Below are positions 24,153 through 29,437 of a stretch of 29,437 bases of DNA, piece by piece. This stretch comes from Chloroflexota bacterium (GTDB lineage: Bacteria; Chloroflexota; Dehalococcoidia; UBA2979): assembly GCA_009843585.1 (NCBI GenBank), contig VYDC01000247.1:1-29437 (forward strand), written 5' to 3'. Under the pieces are notes generated by a model. It had not been told where the DNA came from. It saw only the letters and a list, made by a program, of their open reading frames with translations, and did not search any database. The position numbers were made by a program, and so were the translations under genes. Every line of letters begins with the position of its first letter. Positions within the stretch are counted from its first letter, which is position 1.

Positions 24153-24156
24153 GCGA

Positions 24157-24180
24157 GGGGCGCGTCTAGCAGCGCGCCCC
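24157..24180 (-). terminator. Perfect 8-bp hairpin after the 7TM-HD gene
   Basis: GGGGCGCG (24157-24164) is the exact reverse complement of 24173-24180 with an eight-base loop. It lies 26 bases after the stop at 24206 and just before the purQ -10. No U-tract. Confidence 0.5.
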
Positions 24181-24205
24181 GGCGCGGCGGGCGGCGCGCT
24201 GGAGC

Positions 24206-26389
24206 CTAGCGGCGCGACGACTCGGCGGCGCCGTCGGGCTGCTCGGGCGGGCCGCCGCGCCCGTCACCGTCGCCGGTGCCGAGACGATCGGAGCGCTCGC
24301 GCTCGGTGGGCTCGGGGTACTCGACGCGGGGGTGGAAGACCGCCGCGAGCGCCGAGACGAACGAGTCGGAGGCGACTCGGAGATCGCGGAGCGAGATCGG
24401 ACAGTCATCGAACTGCCGCTCGTCGATTCGCTCCCGAATCACGCCGTCGACGATCGTGCGGATCTGCTCGGGGGAGTAGTCCGAGCTCGCCCGGACCGCC
24501 GCCTCGCAGCCGTCGGCCAGCATCACGAGCGCCGCCTCGCGCGAGCGCGGTCGCGGCCCGGGGTAGCGGAAGAGCTCGGGATCGATGCTCGGGTTCTGCT
24601 CGGCGGCGCGGCGATAGAAGAAGGCGACCAGCCGCGTCCCGTGGTGCTGCGGAATGAACTGGACGATCGCCTCGGGCAGCCCGCTCCGGCGGGCGATCTC
24701 GATTCCGGCCGTCACGTGCTGCTGGATGACGCGGGTGCTCTGCAGGGGATCGAGCCCCCCGTGCGGACTCTCGCCGCTCTGGTTCTCGACAAAGAAGGCG
24801 GGGGCGACCAGCTTCCCGACGTCGTGGTAGTAGGCGCCAACGCGGGCGACGAGCGGGTTCGCGCCGATGCGATCGGCGGCGCGCTCGGCGAGCGTGCCGA
24901 CGAGGACAGAGTGCTGGAAGGTGCCCGGTGCCTCGTCCTGCAGGCGCCTGAGCAGCGGGTGGTTGAGCTGCGCCAGCTCCATCAGCTCGACGCGCGTGAT
25001 GATGCCGAACGGGCGCGAGAGGACGATGAAGGCGCCGACCGCGATCATCGCCGCCAGGAAGCCGCCGACGGTCGTCGTGGCCGCGATCCAGAGCAGATCG
25101 ACGCCGGAGCGCTCAGCGTCCAGCATCCAGGTGGCGAGCGCCGCGGCCGCGCCGGCTGCCGCGGCTCCGATGCCCGCGAGCAGGTAGCGCTGCTGCCGCT
25201 CGGCGCGCGCGGCCGGGAGTATGCCCCCGAGCGAGGCGGCGAGGACGACCAGGGCGATGCGCACCGCCTCGATCGGCGTCGAGACGCCGACCCCGTCGGT
25301 CCCCGGGACCTCCAGGGCGACGAACGAGGCAATAGCGGCGACGAGCACGGCGAGCAGCAGCGCAACCGGGACGTCGAGCAGAACGGCCGCCGCCACCGGC
25401 GTCGCCGCGAGCGGCAGCGCGTGCGCCAGGAAGCGCCGCTCCTCATCGGGGAGCGTGAGCGGGAGTCCGAACTTGGCGACTATCGCCGGGGCGAGCAGGA
25501 GCAGTCCGAGCAGCAGCAGGCGGCGGAGGCCGGCGACGCTCGGCGGCTGCTCGACGAAGAGGTAGCCGGCGATCGCCGCCGCGGCGAGCAGCGCCACCAG
25601 CACGGTCGCGAGGATCGACTCGAGGCGCACATCCGCCTCGACGAGGTCGAGCATCTGAAGCGCCTCGGCCTGCACGGCCGTGATCGGCTCGTCGCGGGTC
25701 ACTACCGGGTCGCCGGCCTCCACGACCACCTCGACCGGGCGCTGCGCCACGCGCGCCTCCTCCCGGACGAACTCGGTGCGCTCGCGGTCGACGACGAGCG
25801 TGGGCACGACCAGGGGGTCGAGCACCTCGGTGAGGGCACGCCGCTGCGCCCCGTCCAGCTCGGGCGAGAGGAAGCCCGCCGTCCGCTGCCTCGTGCTCGG
25901 CAGGTCGTCCGCCGAGACGGCGCCCGTGAGCGCACGCCCGAGCGCGTTGCGCGCCTCGGCGGCGAGCTGCTGCCAGGTCGCGTCGTCGGCCGCCGCGAGC
26001 ACGGCGGCGGCGGCGGTGGAGAGCTCGACCCCGTCGATGCCGCGGATTGCCGACTCGCGCGCCGAGGCGGCGAGCGACGTATCGCGGCGCGCCGCGTCGA
26101 TCATCGCGAGCTGGCGATCGAGCGAGCGCAGCTGCGTGTCGCGGACGCCGGGGTCGAGCACGTAGACGTCGGGGACGGCGGCGGCGGCGTCTGAGCGCAG
26201 CGCCTCGGTCAGCACCGCCGACTCGTAGGTGGCGGCCCGCGGCGCGGTGATGGTGCGCGTGGCGAGGCTTCCCTCCGAGACGGCGTCGGTGCCGGGGAAC
26301 CAGGGGAAGAGCGCCGCCACGAGCGCGGCCGCGAGTACGCCGCCCAGCAGGGCGGCGCGACGCCCGGTGAAGGTGCGCCCGTGACTCAC
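24206..26389 (-). CDS. 7TM-HD family phosphodiesterase, PgpH-like
   Basis: 727 residues from GTG at 26389. An N-terminal membrane helix (about 12-31), an extracellular 7TMR-HDED region (about 35-255, ending in GDPVVTRDEPIT), roughly seven membrane helices (about 257-457) and a cytoplasmic HD domain. Metal residues are visible: H493 in FQHS, H522-D523 in YYHDVGKL, and H582-H583 in PQHHGT. PgpH of Listeria breaks c-di-AMP to pApA, so a role in c-di-AMP turnover is likely. In many Gram-positives this gene precedes ybeY; here purQ follows and no ybeY is seen. Last gene of an rpsU-yqeY-pgpH group. Confidence 0.9.
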   Translation of the reverse strand: MSHGRTFTGRRAALLGGVLAAALVAALFPWFPGTDAVSEGSLATRTITAPRAATYESAVLTEALRSDAAAAVPDVYVLDPGVRDTQLRSLDRQLAMIDAARRDTSLAASARESAIRGIDGVELSTAAAAVLAAADDATWQQLAAEARNALGRALTGAVSADDLPSTRQRTAGFLSPELDGAQRRALTEVLDPLVVPTLVVDRERTEFVREEARVAQRPVEVVVEAGDPVVTRDEPITAVQAEALQMLDLVEADVRLESILATVLVALLAAAAIAGYLFVEQPPSVAGLRRLLLLGLLLLAPAIVAKFGLPLTLPDEERRFLAHALPLAATPVAAAVLLDVPVALLLAVLVAAIASFVALEVPGTDGVGVSTPIEAVRIALVVLAASLGGILPAARAERQQRYLLAGIGAAAAGAAAALATWMLDAERSGVDLLWIAATTTVGGFLAAMIAVGAFIVLSRPFGIITRVELMELAQLNHPLLRRLQDEAPGTFQHSVLVGTLAERAADRIGANPLVARVGAYYHDVGKLVAPAFFVENQSGESPHGGLDPLQSTRVIQQHVTAGIEIARRSGLPEAIVQFIPQHHGTRLVAFFYRRAAEQNPSIDPELFRYPGPRPRSREAALVMLADGCEAAVRASSDYSPEQIRTIVDGVIRERIDERQFDDCPISLRDLRVASDSFVSALAAVFHPRVEYPEPTERERSDRLGTGDGDGRGGPPEQPDGAAESSRR

Positions 26390-26456
26390 CGGGGCCGCGC
26401 CCGGACGCCGGGGGTGCTCGACGCGCCGAGGCGAGCCGGCCGGCTCCGCTGCCGCA

Positions 26457-26906
26457 TCAGGCGCCGCCGAGCAGCCCCCGCACGATCTCGTTCGCGCGCC
26501 GGCCGTCGGCGCGCCCGGCGACGCGCTCCATCAACGGGCGCATCACGCGGCCGAGATCGCCGGGTGCCGACGCGCCCACCTCGGCGACGACCTGGCGCGC
26601 CAGCTCGGCGAGCTCCTCCTCGGCGAGCGGCTGCGGCAGGAATCCCTCGATGAGGCGAAGCTCGGTCCGCTCGCGCTCGGCCAGGTCCTCCCGTTGCGCG
26701 CGCTCGTACTCGGCGATGGACTCGCGACGCTGCTTCGCCTCGCGCTGCAGGACACGCGTCGCCTCGTCGTCCGAGAGCTCGTGCCCCGCGGCGATGCGGG
26801 CGTTCTGGAAGGCGGCGATGAGGAGTCGGAGCGCGTCGCGGCGCGTCGTGTCCCCGGCGCGCATCGCGGCGGTCATCTGCTGCTGGACGTCACGGGTCAG
26901 CACCAT
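26457..26906 (-). CDS. GatB/YqeY family protein
   Basis: 149 residues, the standard length. ATG at 26906 has GGAGG three bases before it; GTG at 26903 would give better spacing. The family resembles the tail domain of the GatB amidotransferase subunit, and its own function is not settled. Visible features are RRDALRLLIAAFQNA at the start, EYERAQREDLAERERTELRLIEGFLPQPL in the middle and the C-terminal VMRPLMERVAGRADGRRANEIV. It typically follows rpsU, as here. Confidence 0.93.
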   Translation of the reverse strand: MVLTRDVQQQMTAAMRAGDTTRRDALRLLIAAFQNARIAAGHELSDDEATRVLQREAKQRRESIAEYERAQREDLAERERTELRLIEGFLPQPLAEEELAELARQVVAEVGASAPGDLGRVMRPLMERVAGRADGRRANEIVRGLLGGA

Positions 26907-26926
26907 GCGCCTCCGGTGACCAGTGA

Positions 26927-26944
26927 CCCCGGATCGCTCCGGGG
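26927..26944 (-). terminator. 7-bp hairpin with GCGA tetraloop after rpsU
   Basis: On the minus strand CCCCGGA-GCGA-TCCGGGG forms a perfect stem closed by a GNRA tetraloop, nine bases after the rpsU stop. No U-tract. It may lower read-through from the highly expressed rpsU into yqeY or protect the rpsU mRNA 3' end. Confidence 0.5.
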
Positions 26945-26952
26945 CCCGACGC

Positions 26953-27165
26953 CTAGGGCCGAAGCTCGGTGCCGCCTTTTCGCCTCAGGAGCTTGCGCAG
27001 CTTGCGGCGACGCGCCGCCTCCTTCTTCTTGCGGCGCTCGGAGGGCTTCTCGTAGTACTCGTGCCTGCGGGCGTCGGTGAGGATGCCGTCGGCCTGCACG
27101 CGCTTGTTGAAGCGCTTGAGCGCGACGTCCAGCGACTCGGACTCGCCAACCTGCACTTCCGCCAC
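26953..27165 (-). CDS. rpsU: 30S ribosomal protein S21
   Basis: 70 residues from GTG at 27165 (MAEVQVGESESLDVALKRF); GTG at 27177 would add four residues. S21 binds near the anti-Shine-Dalgarno end of 16S rRNA and aids initiation. KRFNKRVQADGIL, RRHEYYEKPSERRKKK and the Arg/Lys-rich C-terminus are typical. A promoter lies 37 bases upstream and yqeY follows. Confidence 0.95.
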   Translation of the reverse strand: MAEVQVGESESLDVALKRFNKRVQADGILTDARRHEYYEKPSERRKKKEAARRRKLRKLLRRKGGTELRP

Positions 27166-27201
27166 CGGCCTCGCCACCCTTCGCACGACCCCCGGGCCGC
27201 G

Positions 27202-27231
27202 ATCGTAGGCCGCGCCGATTTGGGGCGTCAA
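27202..27231 (-). promoter_or_regulatory. Promoter for rpsU-yqeY-pgpH
   Basis: Minus-strand TTGACG (27231-27226) and TACGAT (27207-27202), spacer 18 bases. The predicted start near 27195 leaves a leader of about 30 bases. Confidence 0.65.
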
Positions 27232-27235
27232 TTGA

Positions 27236-27254
27236 GCCCGCGGGCGCCGGCGCC
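27236..27254 (-). terminator. GC-rich palindromes after the small-protein gene
   Basis: Two overlapping perfect palindromes, GGCGCCGGCGCC (27243-27254) and GCCCGCGGGC (27236-27245), start at the stop codon of the 47-residue protein and end five bases before the rpsU -35. They can only form short stems. They fit the hairpin-then-promoter pattern seen at other boundaries here. Confidence 0.3.
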
Positions 27255-27397
27255 TAGTCGGCCGAGGGCAGGACCTTCGGCTGGAGCTCCTCCATGCCTC
27301 GACCATCGACGTTCAGGTTGCACTCGCCCGGCTTGATGCAGAGCACCTCGATGCCGGTCGACTCGTCCTGGTAGCGCTTCCCCAGCTGTACTGCCAT
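27254..27397 (-). CDS. 47-residue protein, degenerate desulforedoxin-like paralogue
   Basis: ATG at 27397 with a GGGAGGA site nine bases upstream; codes for MAVQLGKRYQDESTGIEVLC and on to KVLPSAD. It aligns with the next small protein over GKRY....G.E......G...L....G....L and keeps the frame of a desulforedoxin-type domain. It lacks the first C-x2-C (QDEST in its place) and has only two cysteines at other places (20 and 26). It should not bind iron in the usual way. Function unknown. The clean ribosome-binding site and maintained frame argue for a real gene. Confidence 0.7.
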   Translation of the reverse strand: MAVQLGKRYQDESTGIEVLCIKPGECNLNVDGRGMEELQPKVLPSAD

Positions 27398-27416
27398 CGG
27401 GTCAGTCCTCCCCGCG

Positions 27417-27536
27417 CTAGATCTGCTCCAGCGGCTCCGCGCCGCAGCGCAGCTCCCCGTCCTGCGACCCGCGCGTGACGATGAACTCCGCCCCGCACTC
27501 CTTGCAGCGGTAGCGCTTTCCCGTCTCGGCTGCCAT
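27417..27536 (-). CDS. 39-residue desulforedoxin-like metal-binding protein
   Basis: ATG at 27536, GGGGAGAGG upstream. The start MAAETGKRYRCKECGAEFIV carries C11-x2-C14 and the end GELRCGAEPLEQI carries C31. Desulforedoxin and the N-domain of desulfoferrodoxin hold one iron with C-x2-C and a later C-C pair; here the pair is a single Cys followed by Gly, so only three ligands are present. It may bind iron or zinc as a dimer, or with another ligand. Such tiny proteins are electron carriers or redox sensors elsewhere. Twenty bases separate it from the 47-residue paralogue, so the two are probably co-transcribed. Confidence 0.7.
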   Translation of the reverse strand: MAAETGKRYRCKECGAEFIVTRGSQDGELRCGAEPLEQI

Positions 27537-27552
27537 CTGCCTCTCCCCTCGC

Positions 27553-27568
27553 CCCCGCCGCGGCGGGG
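27553..27568 (-). terminator. 16-bp perfect palindrome after the cytochrome c gene
   Basis: CCCCGCCGCGGCGGGG is its own reverse complement. It lies 39 bases after the cytochrome c stop and 16 bases before the small-protein ATG, leaving no space for a separate promoter. It may be a processing or attenuation hairpin within one transcript. Confidence 0.35.
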
Positions 27569-27607
27569 CGGGCGCCGTCGCCCATACCGCCGCGCAGGCC
27601 CCGATCG

Positions 27608-28540
27608 CTACGGCGGTGTGCTCCGGATGAAGTCCACCAGCAGGCGGATGTCGTCGTCGGTGAGGCCCTGCTGGCCCCACGCCGGCATGACCGTGCCCTC
27701 GCGGCCGTTCTTGATGGTATCGAAGTAGAAGTCGTCAGACTCCGTCAGGACGTCCGGCAGGAGCGGCAGCCCGAGATCCGGGAGGCCCTCCCGGTCGGGG
27801 CCGTGGCAGGTGGCGCAGGTCGCCTGGTAGAAGACGTCGACCGCCACGCCCTGGATCGCGGGGCCGGTCGGCGCCGCCGCCGACGGCGCGTCGGGCGCCA
27901 CCACGTCCCCCTCGGGCGTCACCTGGACGGTGCGCGGGTCGACGCGGTTGCGGTAGCGCAGCGCCTCGATCGCGTTGTACTGGCCGCAGTTCTCGCCGGT
28001 GATCTTGAGGCCGTCGGAGCTCACGAAGACGATCTCCTCCGGCGTGAAGCCCGTCTCGGCGTCGCTCTCGTGGCCGTACTCCTCCACAAGGTCCCAGCGG
28101 CCCGTGGTGATGAGCGTGACGAGCTGGCCGACCTGGGTGGCGGAGAGCGTGCCCCCGAACTCCTCGCCCCACGCCGGCATGAAGGTGCCCGCACGACCGC
28201 AGCTGATGGTGTTGGCGAGGAAGGCCGTGATCTCGTCGGCGCCCGGGTTGTCCGGCGTCCCGAGATCGGGCGTCGCCGGCGCCCCGAACGCGTTCTCCTC
28301 ACCGAGTATCAGGAAGGCCGGCCTGTTCAGCGCCTGGCCGATCCCACCGTCGCCCAGTAGCCCGTGGCAGCTGCGGCAGTTGTCGACGAAGATGCGCGCC
28401 CCGCGCTCGGCGACCCGCTCCGTCTGGTGCTCGAGCGCCGCCGCCTGCCGGCTCTCCTCATTCAGGAAGTAGAACGCGAGCACGGCCACCGTGAGGAAGA
28501 GCAGGCCGATCATCACGTTGACCTGCTTGCTGGTATTCAT
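27608..28540 (-). CDS. Membrane-anchored di-haem cytochrome c
   Basis: 310 residues. A single N-terminal membrane helix (about 8-26) anchors two cytochrome c domains outside the membrane: CRSCH (55-59) with Met 121 in FMPAW, and CATCH (242-246) with Met 285 in VMPAW. The repeated MPAWG motif shows the two domains are paralogous. Two further cysteines (114, 185) could form a disulphide. ATG at 28540 overlaps the Rieske stop by four bases (ATGA), so the two are coupled. Likely the cytochrome c subunit of a menaquinol:cytochrome c oxidoreductase (QcrC-like) or of an alternative complex. Confidence 0.9.
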   Translation of the reverse strand: MNTSKQVNVMIGLLFLTVAVLAFYFLNEESRQAAALEHQTERVAERGARIFVDNCRSCHGLLGDGGIGQALNRPAFLILGEENAFGAPATPDLGTPDNPGADEITAFLANTISCGRAGTFMPAWGEEFGGTLSATQVGQLVTLITTGRWDLVEEYGHESDAETGFTPEEIVFVSSDGLKITGENCGQYNAIEALRYRNRVDPRTVQVTPEGDVVAPDAPSAAAPTGPAIQGVAVDVFYQATCATCHGPDREGLPDLGLPLLPDVLTESDDFYFDTIKNGREGTVMPAWGQQGLTDDDIRLLVDFIRSTPP

Positions 28541-29250
28541 CCGGAGGCCTGCGCCTCGCGCAGCTGCTCGACGGTCATGGCGCGCTCGGCGTTATCCGGG
28601 CCGCCGGGGGTGACGCGGTCGGTGTGCACGGTGAGGTTCCCGGCATCGTCGACCGTGAGCTCGAAGGTGTCCATCGAGCGCGGCGCCGGCCCGAAGACGC
28701 GGATGCCGGACTTGGTGTAGGTCGAGCCGTGGCAGGGGCAGCGGAACCATCCCGTCTGCCCCTCGAAGGCGAAGGAGGGGTTCCACGGCACCGAGCAGCC
28801 AAGGTGCGGGCACTTCCGCCACAGCGCGAGGTAGCCCGCGCCGCCGTCCGATCCGCCGTAGCGCGTGTCACCGGGATCGAGGTTGACGACCCAAGTCTGC
28901 GCGGCCGCGGTGAACAGCGGCACGCCCCCCTGCTCGTAGTCGTCGACGTGCCCGACAGCGTAGGGCCCGCCGAACCTCTTGATACCGCGGGGCCAGAAGA
29001 AGTCGAGGAAGCCGCCGAGCGAGCCGGCGAGCGTGACGCCGAGCCCCGTCCAGAAGGCGCCCAGGATGAAGCGGGCGACCTCCGCGTCGGGCGGAGCGTG
29101 CGCCTGCGCCGGGGGGACGACGACCTCGGCGGAGACCTCGGTGCGCCGCGCGGTGAGGGCGGCGCGCCACGCATCGGCGCTCGACCCCGCGGCCGGCGAG
29201 GCACCGATCGAGGGCGTCGCCGCCCCGCTGCGCTCGCTCTCGTTCGCCAC
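28537..29250 (-). CDS. Rieske [2Fe-2S] protein of a bc-type complex
   Basis: 237 residues from GTG at 29250. A soluble, Ala/Pro-rich N-terminus of about 55 residues precedes a membrane helix (about 60-85). The cluster ligands are CPHLGC (147-152) and CPCHGS (171-176), each giving one Cys and one His plus the stabilising disulphide. It takes electrons from menaquinol and passes them to cytochrome c. Followed in overlap by the di-haem cytochrome c gene and preceded by a membrane protein gene, so this is the end of a quinol oxidoreductase operon. Confidence 0.95.
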   Translation of the reverse strand: MANESERSGAATPSIGASPAAGSSADAWRAALTARRTEVSAEVVVPPAQAHAPPDAEVARFILGAFWTGLGVTLAGSLGGFLDFFWPRGIKRFGGPYAVGHVDDYEQGGVPLFTAAAQTWVVNLDPGDTRYGGSDGGAGYLALWRKCPHLGCSVPWNPSFAFEGQTGWFRCPCHGSTYTKSGIRVFGPAPRSMDTFELTVDDAGNLTVHTDRVTPGGPDNAERAMTVEQLREAQASG

Positions 29251-29311
29251 TACGCCCGCTCGCTTCCCTCGCCCGACCCCCAGCGGGCCGGACCGAATGG
29301 TCCCGTCCGCA

Positions 29312-29437
29312 CTAGCTCTCGGCGGGGCGGACCTCCCACGGCCAGTAGATCTCCTTCCCCTGGCGGCGGAGCGCCGTCCCGCTGATCGTGAGCGCTATGT
29401 AGAAGGCGATGAAGCAGGAGAACTGGAGTATCATGGG
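29312..29437 (-). CDS. C-terminal end of a membrane protein, probably cytochrome b
   Basis: The last 41 codons of a frame that is open at the window edge. It shows one hydrophobic stretch (MILQFSCFIAFYIALTISG) followed by a polar tail (RRQGKEIYWPWEVRPAES). Position directly before a Rieske gene (61-base gap) suggests the cytochrome b subunit. The visible part is too short to prove this; it could also be a small complete protein starting at the ATG at 29434. Confidence 0.5.
   Translation of the reverse strand, partial: PMILQFSCFIAFYIALTISGTALRRQGKEIYWPWEVRPAES

Overview
The window is a gene-dense, very GC-rich (roughly 70% by eye) bacterial chromosome segment. It is almost entirely housekeeping genes, and nearly all run on the minus strand; one gene, a fused moaD-moaE, is on the plus strand. 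I see no tRNA, rRNA, CRISPR array, insertion sequence or phage gene. The best guess for the host is a member of the Chloroflexota, perhaps a Dehalococcoidia-like lineage. Four things suggest this: a Bacillus-type insertion in ribosomal protein S12, a DnaB/DnaD/DnaC-type replication module, a GAAC-N4-GTTC type LexA box, and a Rieske plus di-haem cytochrome c pair. This placement is an inference from gene content and was not computed.

Layout, right to left along transcription. (1) 29437-27417: end of a membrane protein (probably cytochrome b), Rieske protein and di-haem cytochrome c, followed by two tiny desulforedoxin-like proteins (27536-27254). (2) 27231-24206: own promoter, then rpsU, yqeY and a pgpH-type 7TM-HD phosphodiesterase gene. 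(3) 24152-21035: purQ and purL. (4) 20864-16369: a promoter whose spacer holds a perfect LexA-type palindrome, then rplI, dnaB, a dnaD-like gene and a helicase-loader gene that contains two complete AAA+ domains in tandem. (5) 15652-16353 (+): the moaD-moaE fusion, divergent from glyA. (6) 15442-12780: glyA and an acyl-CoA dehydrogenase. (7) 12702-6392: promoter, then rpsF, ssb, rpsR, a parvulin-like membrane protein, hom, an unknown coiled-coil protein and thrC. The last four are translationally coupled by 1-4 base overlaps. (8) 6347-3550: folE, a MshA-like glycosyltransferase and a PIG-L/LmbE deacetylase. (9) 3360-1: promoter and the str operon rpsL-rpsG-fusA-tuf, with tuf cut by the window edge.

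Operon boundaries follow a repeated pattern. A GC-rich hairpin without a U-tract sits just after the last stop codon, and a TTGAC(A/C/G)-17/18-TAnnAT or strong -10 promoter follows within a few tens of bases. Many start codons are GTG, and GGGAGG-like Shine-Dalgarno sequences are common.

The most unusual content is the replication module: a replicative helicase, a DnaD-like protein and a double-domain DnaC/DnaI-like loader, all behind an apparent SOS operator. Also worth attention are the coiled-coil gene locked between hom and thrC, the S6 protein with a triplicated acidic tail, the degenerate desulforedoxin pair, and two long inverted repeats (20891-20985 and 3368-3521).
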